Source: Eleginops maclovinus (lineage: Eukaryota; Chordata; Actinopteri; Perciformes; Eleginopidae). Taken from it: a stretch of 64,000 nt of DNA. The notes beneath the pieces are model-generated. The model made no database searches and was not told the DNA's origin. It saw only the letters and a list, made by a program, of their open reading frames with translations. Positions within the stretch are counted from its first letter, which is position 1. Each line of letters begins with the position of its first letter. The position numbers were made by a program, and so were the translations under genes. The stretch lies in contig NC_086368.1 of NCBI RefSeq assembly GCF_036324505.1, positions 24,728,878-24,792,877 of the forward strand. Direction: 5' to 3'. Positions 15,313-27,735 of the stretch are shown piece after piece.

Positions 15313-15869
15313 ATGATGCACCATGCCTGTCAGTTTTGTAAGTGAGACCCTCCCCTCTATTCAGTTGCTGGGCATGGGTCCACCACCTCTTTGCAACAGG
15401 TTTCAGTGCTTTCAACAATAGCACTGTTAATGCTGAATCAGCTGAATCAGGCACGGATTACAAATCACAATTTCAGGCAGCACCATACTTTATTATTTAA
15501 TTGTCTTCTTGATCCCAACTTGGAACGACAAAAACATTGTAAAATATGAAGGGATTTTTGAGTCTGTATATATTTTTATTTTATTCTTTTGTGTTCAATA
15601 ACAGAACGTTGGAAGTAGTTTTCTTTCATTTAAAAAAATTCAACAAGCCATTTTTTCTTAACCAATTTAGCAGCATAATAAGAGGAGCAAAAAAAAAAAA
15701 AGAGTACACTTTAACATCAGTTATTCTAACAAAAGTAATATAATTATTGAAGATGTTTCTCATATCTCGAATCCCAACTCAATACTGTAAGTATTAAGGT
15801 TTACATGCTCACTTCTGCCAGATGCCAATCCACCTTCAGGAACCATAACCACAAAAATGATTTGTGATT
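14421..15869. other. Non-coding, nothing identified
   Basis: AT-rich sequence containing only a short CA run (listed separately) and a 12-nt A tract near 15690. No gene recognised. Confidence 0.45.
15279..15307. repeat. (AC)n microsatellite, about 14 units
   Basis: Uninterrupted AC dinucleotides. Confidence 0.95.
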
Positions 15870-16000
15870 TTTACCCCCCGTCAAGGACGCCATGTTTTTA
15901 TGTTGGTTTGTCTGTTTGTCAGCAGGAAGTTGCTGCCACACATTTACTGAAACCTTGTGAAAGGGTGAAGACCGGTCGGAGTAAGAACCAACTATATTTT
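15870..16000 (+). repeat. Interspersed repeat, second family
   Basis: It starts near CCCGTCAAGGACGCCATG, continues through GGTTTGTCTGTTTGTCAGCAGG and then a GTGAAAGGGTG-type block. The first parts mirror the reverse copy at 3057-3178; the later part resembles 39785-39950. No coding capacity. Ends approximate. Confidence 0.5.
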
Positions 16001-16089
16001 GGAGGATTGATCAAGGGGGCTGGTCAACAAACTGGTCAACAAATACCCAGGAACCAGTCTAATCATCTGTCTCCCTGTGTTGTAGACAG

Positions 16090-16125
16090 TCTGTAGTCTG
16101 CTCTGATTGGTTAGCTGACCATGAA
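16090..16125 (+). repeat. Short fragment of the recurring repeat family
   Basis: A stretch around GTCTGCTCTGATTGGTTAGCT matches the middle of the copies at 5965 and 14150. It is too short to define ends, and may be a remnant left by deletion. Confidence 0.4.
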
Positions 16126-16834
16126 TAATAAGATGTTAGGATATATAATAAATACCATGTAAACCCTCTTCAGATTGGCTCTATCAATTTCCTTTTTCTC
16201 TGAAAGAATAGTAAATCGGCAGCACTGAAACATGTATTCTGTCACATGGGTGATCTCTGCTGAACAAATTCAAATTTCAGACACATGTCTTTCATTCTGG
16301 TCTGAACCACACTATTAATTTTTCTTTTCAATGCATCCAACTCATCTGACCTGCGCTCTTTATGAAGCTGCTGTGAACATAATGATTCAAAGCAAGTAAT
16401 GATGCAGACTCCCACACATTACAAACTCATCCAAAGGGTTACAGTTTCTCATTCACTTCATCAATGTCATGAAGATAGAAGAAGTTCAGTTCCCATTAAG
16501 TGCTGCATTACCGCAATGAATTTCTGAATCAATGATTTAAATCCATACTTTTAACTTTTCTCAAAGAGTAAAATCATCTTACAAATAATGTTTAGCTTTG
16601 CTTCTAAACCTTTAACCATGGCGTTAATATGGCTGCTTATCAAAAGGACGCAATTGTTGGCCAAACAGTGTCAATCTATATCAAAATCTCGTTCTAAAGC
16701 AGTTCAGCATGCCGACCTGTTTAAAGAATGCAGAACTTATTGAGAGTAAGGGGTTGTTACATGCCAGGGTGGCTGTACTTGTGTTGTTGTTTTCCCTCCT
16801 GCTCTTTTCTCTTCTCCCCCTCTCTTCACTGCAG

Positions 16835-16976
16835 CTATTCAGCAGCTGATATGTACCTGCTGGTGCACCCGACACTGATGGCTGATTGGATCCCCCTCAC
16901 CTTCAGAGCTGGTCATAAAGGAAGCACCCAGGAAGCTCTCTGTCTCTCAGACCTGGGCCTGCTGCTGACACCATAG
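16835..16976 (+). other. Candidate 3' terminal coding exon
   Basis: About 45 nt of pyrimidine-rich sequence end in CACTGCAG. After one base the downstream segment is open for 46 codons, starting YSAADMYLLV and ending with TAG at 16974-16976. The other two frames stop early. An AATAAA lies at 17329-17334, about 350 bp further on. No protein family is recognised, and pyrimidine tracts are common in this DNA. Confidence 0.2.
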
Positions 16977-16989
16977 CCTGCATGATCCT

Positions 16990-17430
16990 TTTGTTAGTGT
17001 CTGATTCTAGAGAGAATCTTGTTTTCTGTTTACTGTGGATGTGTGTGTGGTGGGAGGAGGAGGCGTTAGGTAAGTTTGGGGCACCCTCTACATCTCATCA
17101 CATAGTTAAAATCTGTTAGACACACTGGTTAGTGGATTGTTGCCGCCCCTGTGTCTTGCTTTGTTCACATTCTTAGTAGTGCAGAGAGTGAGGGTTTTTG
17201 TTTGAGTTTTGGTTTCTAAGGATAGACTTATAGATAGACCTTGTTTTGTTATATTTATTTATTTTGTTTGCCACAATCTCTCTCGTCTCCTCCTCACTTA
17301 AAGAACGTTTGTTGGCAATATTCTGTGTGAAATAAACAATGTTAACTTTCACTCTGACTCCCTCTGCTAGTGGTTGTTGTGTGTTACTGCCCCCTGGTCC
17401 CCTAGACCTTGGTGGGGACGTAACAGGGAT
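16990..17430 (+). repeat. Possible solo LTR or retroelement fragment
   Basis: The block has a T-rich central section, an AATAAA signal at 17329-17334 and an ending close to GGGGACGTAACA, a layout typical of LTRs of Ty3/gypsy-like fish elements. I see no convincing matching start or target duplication and no internal coding region. The call is weak. Confidence 0.2.
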
Positions 17431-17454
17431 GATAGCTGCTCCTAATACTAGGAT

Positions 17455-17712
17455 GGACAGCAGCTCAGCCCAGAGAGGCTTGGCTTGCGAATCAAACGGT
17501 CCCTGGATGGTCACCGGTTCAAGTCCCAGCACGGACCAAAAAATGATGTTGCCACCATCCCCACAACTGCCAGTGTAAACATGCCATAGTAACCTCTCCA
17601 TTAATGCATGTGTTTGTGTGTGGTCTATAGGTTCGTTGTGGTGCATGTGTGTACTGTTTATGAACAACAACAATAGGCTGAAAGCTGAATTTCCCCAGGA
17701 GGGTTAACAGTC
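17455..17712 (+). repeat. tRNA-derived SINE with LINE-like tail
   Basis: An A-box-like CAGCTCAGCCCAGAG segment is followed about 45 bp later by a consensus RNA polymerase III B box, GGTTCAAGTCC (near 17517). These sit in a tRNA-like head with a long variable region. A unique body follows, then a tail with CTGAATTTCCCCAGGAGGG, a 3' motif shared by several fish LINE/SINE pairs. The head is too diverged to be a functional tRNA. Confidence 0.5.
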
Positions 17713-18006
17713 ATTGTCTTTCTTCAGCAGCCCAACGGCTCTTTTTTCCTAACATTTGAGCCTTGTGCAAGACAGTTTTTACCCAGCTGATGGATATCCA
17801 CTTCATTTACTTCTAGTTGCTGCTGCATTTGTAACATTGGCTTTTAAAAGTATTTATTGTAAAAATGTAAGATTATACAAAACGATCTGGTTAGCTGAAT
17901 ACATGACAATCAATGCAACAGGCTTATCTGCGATTTAAAAAGACACGCACAAACACATGCCGATAGGCGGTTTAAATCTTCACAACATCCGAGCAACGTG
18001 TTAAAT

Positions 18007-18047
<41 letters not shown>

Positions 18048-19072
18048 GCCATGTGACGGGGTGCGGATTGACGCAAACACGTCTGCTTGCCTGCAGATGC
18101 GTCCTTATGCCAGATCTTCTTGTTGCCCTTGTGATGACTAATAACCGGAGAGCCTTTTTCAGCTAATAAATAATACATTTAAGAGTCTAATCAAATTGAA
18201 CAAACGAGTATGTCTAGAAAACTATTAATCAGAGAGCAAACGTGTATTTACAAATATAACACTGGCACAAACAATCAATTATTCATAAAGTGAATGCTGT
18301 GTAAGTGGGCTTCTTCCCGGGTGAGATGCTGCCATAATTGGAGTGGGACTACAGGAGTGCCGGCTGGTTAGTGTGTATATGTGTGGTTGCATGTGTATCC
18401 ATGTGTGTCTGTGTGCTCTCTCTCTTACATTCTCACACAAACACAGTACACACACACTTCTCCCCATGCACCAAACTTCCCCCAAACACGACAAGAGCAG
18501 GCAGAGTCGGCTCATTACTGCCTAATGAGTTGTCTGATTAGTGCCGAATATAAAAGCCTTTTTGTCAAGCGCTGTATGTTTATTTTGATTAATTATTGTA
18601 CTAAAGTGACTGAACGAAAGCACAATGACATGGAGCATTAATGTTCTGCGGTAATAAGGCCCTTGTGGAGCGAGCGATCATATACTCAACCCTCAATGCG
18701 ACGCATTAAAACACGGCCACTCACTGAAGAGGGTTTATATCAGACGATGAGACCAACATGTGCTCTCAACATGCAGTCTGACCTTCAGCTCCCTATAAGA
18801 GCGTAATGAATGCAGATCCATGGTCCTGCAGACATCATGCTGCTGACTCTGGAGAGGGGCAGCGTGTCTTTTCTCTGTAATGTTTTTCTTTGAATTGCAT
18901 TCCTCCATAAAAGATGCGCCTGACGGATTCATGTGGGATGTGAAAAGTGGCAACGTGTGTGATCCACTGAATGTGTTGAAGGCTGTATACTTCATGTATA
19001 CTCATGAAACAGATGTTATATTACAAAATACAAATAAAATTACTCTGTTACACGTGGAAATCTTTAAACTGT
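17713..19072. other. Non-coding; AT-rich enhancer-like stretches
   Basis: No coding exon or repeat is recognised apart from a CA run. About 18120-18290 and 18560-18700 are dense in TAAT/ATTA motifs, including ATTAATTATTG. This is composition evidence only. Confidence 0.35.
18009..18045. repeat. (CA)n microsatellite, about 18 units
   Basis: Uninterrupted CA dinucleotides. Confidence 0.96.
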
Positions 19073-19265
19073 AACTTAAAGGGCCCTATTGTGCCCATTT
19101 TCAGGTCTCCGATCGGTGAGCTGGCCAGCTCTGCTGTGATTCGTCAACCGCTTACAAATGACCCGCCCCCTAACTTATCACATACACTTTGTTGGAGCGC
19201 TAGCCAATAGAAGCGCAAGTGTTACATAGTGGTGTCACTATGTTCATAAGGTGGAAAGAAACCGG
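19073..19265 (+). repeat. Interspersed repeat, recurring family with visible TTAA end
   Basis: This copy shows the left end, TTAAAGGGCCCTATTGTG. It then jumps to the GAGCTGGCCAGCTCT block and continues through TTGGAGCGCTAGCCAATAGA to the ACATAGTGGTGTCACTATG block shared with 41125. Part of the middle is missing compared with the 5965 copy. The TTAA terminus hints at a piggyBac-like mobiliser, but that is inference. Confidence 0.6.
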
Positions 19266-22168
19266 ACTGAATAATTGCTAATGCTGCTTAATGTCTGTTG
19301 GATGTGTAAAGAGGCAACTGATGGCTAACGTGATGTTATTTTATAATTAGGAATTTGGTTCAAAGTGGCCAAAAATATCACTCAATGCAGGTTAAAGTGA
19401 AATAGACCGAGTTATGTACTACCAGCAAAGTATCAAAAGTAGAACGGGTATTAAAAAGTATTAGTCTCGAATGCACTTCTATAAATATTTAGATTTTTAT
19501 CGAGCCAAAGACCAACTGCACAATGAAAAGAGGATGAATCCAAATGTTTTAAATAGTAGAAATCGTGATTCCATGACTGTGAATGAGGCCGATTGTAAGT
19601 CCCATAATTTGCTTCTCTGGTGCTCTCTGCAGCGCTCCTGTCTGTGAGCAGAATGCCTCTGGAAGCTTCAGAGGAGGGACTGTATCGCCTGGCCTGTTGC
19701 TCTGAACACACTTAAAATCAGAGGTAATGTAGCACTCAGGAGACTGCTGTTACACACACCCAACAGCCAATACACTGTAATCACTAAAGGCCCCTTTTCT
19801 TCGGAGATAAGTACTGCTTACGTGCACTGCACTCAGAACTACACAGCTGCACTGGATATTGTGACCATAACTTGGTTTAACTTTTTTACTCTCAAGGCAG
19901 CAGCTTCATGAAAATCACAATGCTATTGGTATAGTAATATATACTGTTTTTAAAAAAAGGCTATGTCACATCCTACTGTCAATTTACAACTTAAAATCAT
20001 CAATTAGGGTTTCAGTTGTTTGCATTGATAATGTTAATGTAATGGCTAGAATTGTAACCTAGCCTTTGAGTTGGTATGATTGTAGGAAAGAAGATGGAAA
20101 GAAAAGACCAATTCATGACTTATGGGTGCCTGTGGGACAATATTCTTCATCAGGGACAGGACAGAGGACACTTCTCCTCTATGTTCATCCCCACGAACAA
20201 ATGAAGCGCTCCCTCTGGTTGTTCTTTATGAACGTTGTTGACGAGAAGGCTAGCAGGAAGGCAATGGTAATAAAAAGATCTCAACGTTCAGGTACATCTG
20301 GGTATTTCTTTACCAATCGCAACCAGACGGTATGAAGGGCAAGTCCATTTCAGCAGGTGGTTATTTTCTTAGCTCAGGCCATAAAGTTGACTCTGTTACT
20401 GTGGAATCTAAGTAGTGAGCGTAGGCCTGAAAACTTTGGTGAGGTTTGGACCAAAGCAAAACATTTTCTCATTTAATCAGGCTACACAATATAAAAAAGG
20501 CAAATATGGAGAAGTGTATTTTCTTTTCAATATAGTATTTGTAGCTTACAGACTTTACAATAATCAAACATTTTCTGTGTGTACCTGTACCTTGTAACTC
20601 AAATCCAACACCACAAAAGCACACAACTAAATTACTAAACAGAACTTTTGAAGTCATGTGTTTTGACATCAGACAAGCAGCAGTCCTGGTTGAGATTTCA
20701 GCACAGGAAAAGCATGAAGCACACGTTCACACATCACCTGCTCAGTCATTTTTCAGACGCGTTAACAGATCTATCTACTGTCTCTGAGAAAAAGCTCAGA
20801 ACAGACTTTCAGAACAGACAGGTTATCTCAGTTACCTCAACAGATAGTTTTAATTGTTCTGCATAAGGGAGCTGTCAACAAGGATGTCACCCAGTCATTG
20901 CCTCAGTTAAGTTAAGACAATAATTCCAATAACCTTTCCAACACTCAATTAGAATTTATCCATATAAAAGTGAGTAGACAGTAATTTGAGTCTGTCTCTT
21001 CAGTCGGTGAAATGTGATCCTGAGACATAAGGACTACTTTATTGGGCTTGTTATTTAAAATGTCCAAAAAATCTTTGGTTTTTCAATTTAATTTTGAAAA
21101 ACGGTATCAGATCCTGTGGTCAAAGAAAGAAAAGACAGGAACTCAATAAAGAATCAACAGAGGGATTATTAACAACATGAGAAAACAGCTCTGTCTTTAT
21201 TCATCTGGAAAGACGAGATAGAGGCTGGTGGCAGGATACAGTTGTTCTGGTGTGAGTCGACTATTAAAAGAGGTTAGCGGTGCGGAAATAAAGAGCAGAA
21301 CTTTTTCATATTGGTGGGACCATTGACCACTATCTTTAACACATTTTCTGCGTTCTTTTTTTTGCACAGAAAAGCAATAAGATATTAAGTGAAACAGAAC
21401 ACTGCACTTGTATAATTTTGCAGAGAATTATCCCTATGACGGTGTCCGTAAATCCACGGTCCCACTCTCCAGTGTTTTTGCAAAGTGCTCACATTAATGC
21501 ATGCTGTATGCTGTTAGACCCTAAATACAAAATGATTCCGGCTTGTTCCGAGCTATTTGTGCTTTCTCTGAGCGAACATTAAAGCTCTTTCCCTGGAGGC
21601 TGAACGCATTTAATGGGGTGACTCAACCTTAATGTTAATGTGCTCTAGGTAGCAGGCGATTAATTGTTATAGCCCGGTAGGCTGGTTGCTTCTCAGCATG
21701 TAAACATCTTATATGTGAGTGGGTGTCTGTTGGCATGTATTAATATTCTTGACACCCATGTTTGTCCAGTCAAAGCCAGCTAAATCCACCTCTGCCTGAT
21801 GATTAAATCAAAATGAATATGCATGCATAATGCTCACTCATAAACACCCCACTAGTATGAATCGTGCAAATAGTCTGAATGTGCAATGTGGAGATTTCTG
21901 CAGAGACAGACACGGAGACAAAAAAAAAGGGGCGGATGAGGGTGGTGTGTCCCTGCTGTGATGAACTGGTGCTGACACAGCCAGATGTTTAGTTAAAAAG
22001 CAGAGCCGCGACGTGGGATGAAGGGAGGAGTTGACATGCGCTTCTGGGGCTTTAGGCAGCCGAGCGCTGCTCTATAGCCGCCTAGCATCTCTGTACCCGC
22101 GTAGCATCTCTGTAGGCAGAGGGGTGTGCTATATCTCATGTCATTTGCATTCAGCTGAGTATGCACAC

Positions 22169-22169
<1 letters not shown>
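19266..22169. other. Non-coding; one conserved-looking patch
   Basis: No gene recognised. Around 21530-21850 the sequence is rich in ATTA/TAAT cores and has a palindromic ATGCATGCAT, suggestive of a regulatory element. An open frame at 20066-20335 has no recognisable domain. Confidence 0.35.
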
Positions 22170-22243
<74 letters not shown>

Positions 22244-22276
22244 TGTGTCTGTGTCTGTGTCTGTGTGTGTGTGTAT
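22170..22276. repeat. (GT)n microsatellite with TCTGTG interruptions
   Basis: About 72 bp of pure GT, then three GTGTCT-type units, then GT again. The long poly-Val-Cys and poly-Thr-His frames across it are artefacts. Confidence 0.96.
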
Positions 22277-25129
22277 ATACTGTATGTGTGTGATTGAAAT
22301 CACCTTGCAATTCAGAGTAAATGAAGGAACAATCAATGTAATGTGTGTGCTCCTGCCTCCGTGTCTGTGCATGTGAAGAGTGGTAAATTGAACATATGTC
22401 TGAACCGAGGTCTCCAGTCGCGGTTTCCTCTCTGTGGACTGTGTCAGAGCTGCGGGGCGATGCAGCGCACAAGCACACAAAAATAAAATGCACGAGCAGA
22501 GGCAGGTACTGTAGGTGGCGGATGATTGGGTAATACACACACATTCTCACTTTCTTCCTTCCCTTTCCTTTCCTCTGTCTCCACTGCCTGCTTCCCCTCC
22601 ACCCATACCCTGTCCACTTCTATCGAAACTAATCTCATTTCCCAGTAGCTTGAATTAAATAAATGTCTGTCATTAAGATCAGTGAAGGATGGTGGAGGGC
22701 CTGGGGAGATCAGGAGACGGGTAGGCTGGGGAGGATAGGAGGTGCCAAGTTAGACCCACAAAGGCTGGGAGGGAGGGGATGATGGTGAAAGGAGTAAGTG
22801 GACGCTGAAAAAGCGGCTTTACAGCTTCTCACACGCAATAGGATTTGGTGGGAGAAAAACAAGTAGAAATAGCAGCTAAACTGTTATGATGAGAGGATAG
22901 GAGACTGCACCTCTGCGGCAGCCAGGCAGTCTCTCTCCATTTGCTCTGTGTTAGCTTATCACCCTCTCCTCCACCCCCCACCCCAGCTCCATGCAACCCC
23001 ATTTAACCATTAAGCCAACAAAGAGCACTGCCGCCTGCTCACCAAGCAACCAACCCGCCTCAGCTATCTGGTTTCTATTGACAACCAGCAGCTAACAGGT
23101 ACTGTGAAATATTTAAAATCCACCTGGGACTCATCCTAGCAGTCATATCTGTCCAACATGTGAGTATTAGAATGAGCTAAAGGCTGCCATCAATCCCTTA
23201 GGTGTCTATTTGATGATCGCCACATGGGAATACTTCAATGCTGCTAAGCTAACCTGCCACGCTAGTTTTAACAATCTCCCTTGGGTCTGTTAGGGGCCTA
23301 TTATGTGTCTGTCGGAGGAGCTCTGCGACACACTATGAGATGCATGTCGATGTGTAGACACTGCCCATAGTGAGCTCTGAAGCAGGTTGTTTGGTGGCGA
23401 TTTTTAACGAGCGGTGGCTGAAAAAAATGGCCACAAATCCATCTAACTGACCTTGTGCTCTGATATGCTTCCTGGTGACATGGATAGAGGACCAAAGACT
23501 GGGAGGTGCACTGCAACTGGTTGTTAAACGGGACCATTCAGACGTGAAATGACTGGTGAGAGCATTTTGACAGGAGGGCACATGAAGGGCTGTCATCAAA
23601 CTTTTTTCCCAGAAGAAACACTGGAGAAATAAAGTCAGACTTTGAAATAGAGCATGACACTTACCTCTTTTACAGTGACCCCATAAGCCTCTAAAATGTC
23701 AATGGTCTATAAATACACCAGGAATGTCATTGATGTCGATGTGTGGAGCAAAATACTTTGTTTTATACCCAGAAGGCATTCAACTAGGACTCTGTATTTG
23801 AATGTGTTTATCAAACTTTACGAGACACTTTTATGAACAGCATTTTCAACGACTTACCATTATTCAAAACAAAAAAAGAGAAATCTTTGTGTCGGAATAA
23901 TGATTGAAAAAGGGATATTTGGGAACAATTTGTGCTTTTTCCCAACTTGACATAGAGGGGACCCATTGGTGTCATTAATAACTGCACTGGGTATGGGTAA
24001 TGGACGTGGCTCGGTTATGTAAAGTACAATAAATGTTGAGTATTTGGACATGAACGTGTGCCTGGCAGAAGTCCTGTTTGTTCGCAGAAGGGTTTTTACA
24101 TTCCTGTTACTTGAAATGTCTCACATACTGATGTCAAGTGGTGGCAACCGTTTCAGACACCTAGGGCGGTGACATGTTGATAAAGTAAGTCCTGTGAAGG
24201 ATGGAGCAACACATGAAACCGAAAGATTTAAAGCTTTTATTTGGTTTTTATATCAAAGTGTTTCAAAGTGGCTCATCATCGATTTCACGATTTTCTTGTT
24301 TTGTTGTAGTTCAAGGAAAATGGCAAACCTGAGAGGCTCCGTCACATAAGAGGTGAGGGAGCTCAGTCCTGGGCACTGAGACAGTAAGAAGGTCAAACGG
24401 AGCACTTAGAAATGTGAAAGCATTGAGTGGACGGAGAACACACTTTAAATCTCTCTCTCGAGGTACCAAGGCAGCACTTAGGGGCATTTGCTTTCAGCAC
24501 TTTGTGTGGCCTGCCCAAATGTTTAGAATGTGTGTATGTGTAGTGTGTGTGTGTGTTTGTGCATGGAAGGGCTTTATTGCTCACATTAGGGTACTACATT
24601 GTTTAGAACAAGGAGCACTCAAAACCCAATTTAACATATACCACTCTAATACAGTAAAATAAAGCTAATGCACACTATAGTACAATAATTCAGTCCTGTC
24701 ATTTTAGAGGTCCCTTTTATCTTCCATTACCTTGCATTGACAAAAAAGCAAGGCAGTGTATTTTCATTCCTAAGCAAAAAGATCCATTTTCCTTCAATTT
24801 ATTTTTCCATTATTTTTTCTTATATTTTAGGTTGTTGCCATCGTTTTAAAACAGGTATCGAGATGTATAGGCTGGTATGTGCAAGTGATAATTTGCTTGC
24901 AATAAACTTCTCTTAAAGCATTAATTGTGAGTCAGTTGTCATGAATCCCTGAGGGCTGTTACTCATCATGTGGAGGAACAACTGTTGTGTGCTCCATACA
25001 CACTCAGGGAATCTTCCCTTGTGTTCATTCATCAACAACAAAAAAGCAATAAAACTTCATCCAGTCTTACAAATGTGATTTATGTACATTTGATACTGTA
25101 TATAGGCCCCTTTTCTTAAAGTAAGCAGG
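22277..25129. other. Non-coding, nothing firm
   Basis: Apart from a weak minus-strand splice-like segment at 23665-23706 (in-frame, ends VTVKE before a GTAAGT donor), I see no gene or repeat. Confidence 0.4.
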
Positions 25130-25565
25130 GGAAGATATTTTTGTGGCCAGAGCGTAGGCGGCAATAATTCACAAAAAATGTATGCTAACACTTGCAAGCA
25201 TGAATAAAGTACTTGAGTCGAATCAAAAAGAGAGTCTGACAATGTATAGTGTTTTAAAAAAAGAGAATGTTGCTAATATTTTAGCTGTCTAAACCAATAA
25301 GGCAATAGTATTAGCAACATGCTCTCCTATATTAGCTTAGCTGTTAGTAGAAGATATTTTCCTTTCATCTACAATCAGCATACTTTGTGAATGGCTAGAA
25401 CTTCAAATCTACTGCTCTGAGGTTTGTTTCTGCTCGTTCTTTTGATTTGGCTTCAGCTAATACTACAACACTAACATGATTTTGGCATTAAAAGGGGCTT
25501 TGTTCTATAAATATGAATCCCCAGATTTGCAATATCAAATCATTAACCGGACGTGTTTTTCTTCC
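25130..25565 (+). repeat. Unit B', diverged copy of the 27285-27735 repeat
   Basis: Shared landmarks in the same order with 27285-27735: CAGAGCGTAGG, TATGCTAACACTTGC versus AAGCTAACACTGGC, GAGTCTGACAAT versus GAGCCTGACAAT, ATTAGCAACAT, a CAAATCTACT block followed by CTGAGG, and CCAGATTTGCAAT. The two copies are clearly diverged and lie about 2.1 kb apart in direct orientation. No coding capacity. Confidence 0.6.
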
Positions 25566-27044
25566 CCTGGACTCATCATCAGATCAGGTTGGTGTTGATT
25601 TTACATTTCGGTGGTGAAGTCTTAAAGCTATCATGTGGAATATTCCTGTAAACCAAAACAATTATGGTTACCTTCAGTGTTTTCACCAAATTAGGGCTCA
25701 TGAAAGAAAAATAAGCAACAGTTATTCTCTAAACATTTGCAGCACAACAAACTATGTCAATCTGATATCTGACTTCCTTGGCTGAGTTTTCGATCATTCT
25801 TATTCGAACTCGGAATTTCCCCTGTTGTTTAATCCTGCTCTCTCCCTTTGCTCCCAGTTTCTCGGTTATGTTCCATATGTGCTGTATTTGCATTTTCACA
25901 AGATGACAATTGACAAAGAACAACAAACACAGTAAAAGTACAATGCAATTATGCACTCGTCTAAAGTCATAGTGAGCAGATGGTTGCATTCATATGTCAT
26001 GCTGTCATCCGTCTGCATGAGGAGAGCTTTTCAATAATACACTCAGGGGAGCAAATCCCACTGTGTTGTGTGATGAGATGCAGGGAAACTGTAAAATTCC
26101 ATCAATTCAGTCTTGTATAGTACCTACAATCTGATCTACTCTTATGCAGCTGCAGAAAGTGGCTCAATATCGAGCCATTTATAGAAATACAGTTGTCATC
26201 ATGTGGCTCTAGAGTGACACTTAGATGCAGATATAAAAACTCCTACTTTTTATTTGACACACATATGGATTTGATGTAAACCATGCAGCACCGGTGAGCC
26301 ATTGTTCTGCTCCTCGTAGGATTAGTTGGAAAAATCTAACTTTTGCTTCCTTCTCTGTGTTCAGGAGACAAAGATAAAAACCACCCCACTGAATAGAACA
26401 GGGGTTTGTCTGCTCCCATGTCTATTTACTTCTGCTGTTCTACATTTCAGAAAACACCGGGGAAACTGCAGCGGCATTTCTGAACACTGCGTGGCTTCTT
26501 TAGTAGCTACAGGTGTCAGATCTTTTGTTTATTTTTGGAAGTCTGAGCCAAGTAAACTTTAATCATCTGATTAAGTGCGTCTGGGAATGGATTGGGGTCG
26601 TGTATGTCCTTTAGATTGCTAGATAGCCATACACAGAATTTATGCGTCAAAACAGGACAATCTGAGGCAGGCAAACAACAGCTCCTGCCGATCTAATAAC
26701 AGTGGGGCTTATCAGCCGCCTCTGCCTCCTCTAATTTTCATCAGTTTTGACAAGCCCATTAAATGAATCTGGAACCAAAAATAAACATGTTTTTTCCTGA
26801 GTTGAAGTGACAGGCAGTGATCACACCTTCCAACGTCGGAGAGGCTTTTAATTAAAAAACGGGGCCGTGTGCACAACAGCAAGGACATGATAAACAGGGC
26901 TTTTGCCCCCAGCATACCAACCAGTGCGAGGATTGTTGGACAAAGTGTGATTAAAGACGCAGCTGTTGCTGATCATTAACACTGAAGCTCGAATATTCTG
27001 GAAGACCCACATGTATTGTTGGAAGAAGGATTACAGAGCCATAC
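25566..27044. other. Non-coding; one conserved-looking patch
   Basis: No gene. About 26560-26930 contains several homeodomain-like and TGACAG motifs in AT-rich DNA and may be regulatory; not tested. Confidence 0.35.
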
Positions 27045-27280
27045 TTCCTCTAATCCTCATCCAATAGGAATGAGTTTGATTATCCTTATTCTTGAGTTGT
27101 GTGGTTAGGGCGGTTGACTTTTCTTTTCTTTTCTATTGATTTAACGCCGCCAAGTTGTTCTGCAAACATGAAAAGCAGAACTGTATCTTTTAGTCTTGCA
27201 GTTTGTTATCTTGAACAGCATGCTTGAAATCCAAATTAAATAGAGAAACACCACATGAGCCTTTTCTGTTAGTATAAATG
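27045..27280 (+). repeat. Unit A of a local duplication
   Basis: It matches 27710-27980 through ATAGGAATGAGTTT, TTTTGATTTAATGCC-like sequence, TTCTGCAAACATGAAAAGCAG, GAACTGTATCTTT and AAATAGAGAAACAC. Moderately diverged, so the duplication is not recent. Confidence 0.6.
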
Positions 27281-27284
27281 AGAA

Positions 27285-27735
27285 CGTGTTTCAGAGCGTA
27301 GGTGGTAATAGTTATTTGAAAACGTAAGCTAACACTGGCTAGCATTGCTGTAGCACTCGAGTCCAATCAAAACGAGAGCCTGACAATATACAGTATGTTG
27401 TTTGAGAGATTGAGAGAAAATGTAGCTATTATTTTGGCCATCTTACCTGGTTTATACGGTAAACTATTAGCAACATTTAATCCCCTTAAGATTTTGGCTG
27501 TAGTTAGCCGAAACATTAGCAGAAAGCAACATGTTCTTTCCATCCCTGTGAAAAATTAGCTACAAATCTACTACCCTGAGGTGATCGTGTTTATGTACGC
27601 TTTTCTTTTTGTTTTGCCTTCAGCTTACATTTTATAACGCAGCATTACAACAGACAACTTCTGTTTTATAACCACCAGATTTGCAATCAGACTAACCACT
27701 AAGCTAAAGGATACTTCTTCTTGTGCTCATATGAT
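27285..27735 (+). repeat. Unit B of a local duplication
   Basis: Lies between A and A' and is homologous to 25130-25565 (see that entry for shared landmarks). No open reading frame. Confidence 0.6.

Noticed and set aside
17455..17540. Possible functional tRNA gene
   Set aside because: The B box is good, but the acceptor stem and A box are degraded and a SINE body and LINE-like tail follow.
17173..17673. 166-codon minus-strand open frame
   Set aside because: It runs antisense through a SINE head and a possible LTR, with no domain or splice context.
21993..22550. 185-codon minus-strand open frame
   Set aside because: Most of it is a translated GT microsatellite (poly-Thr-His) with unrelated flanks.
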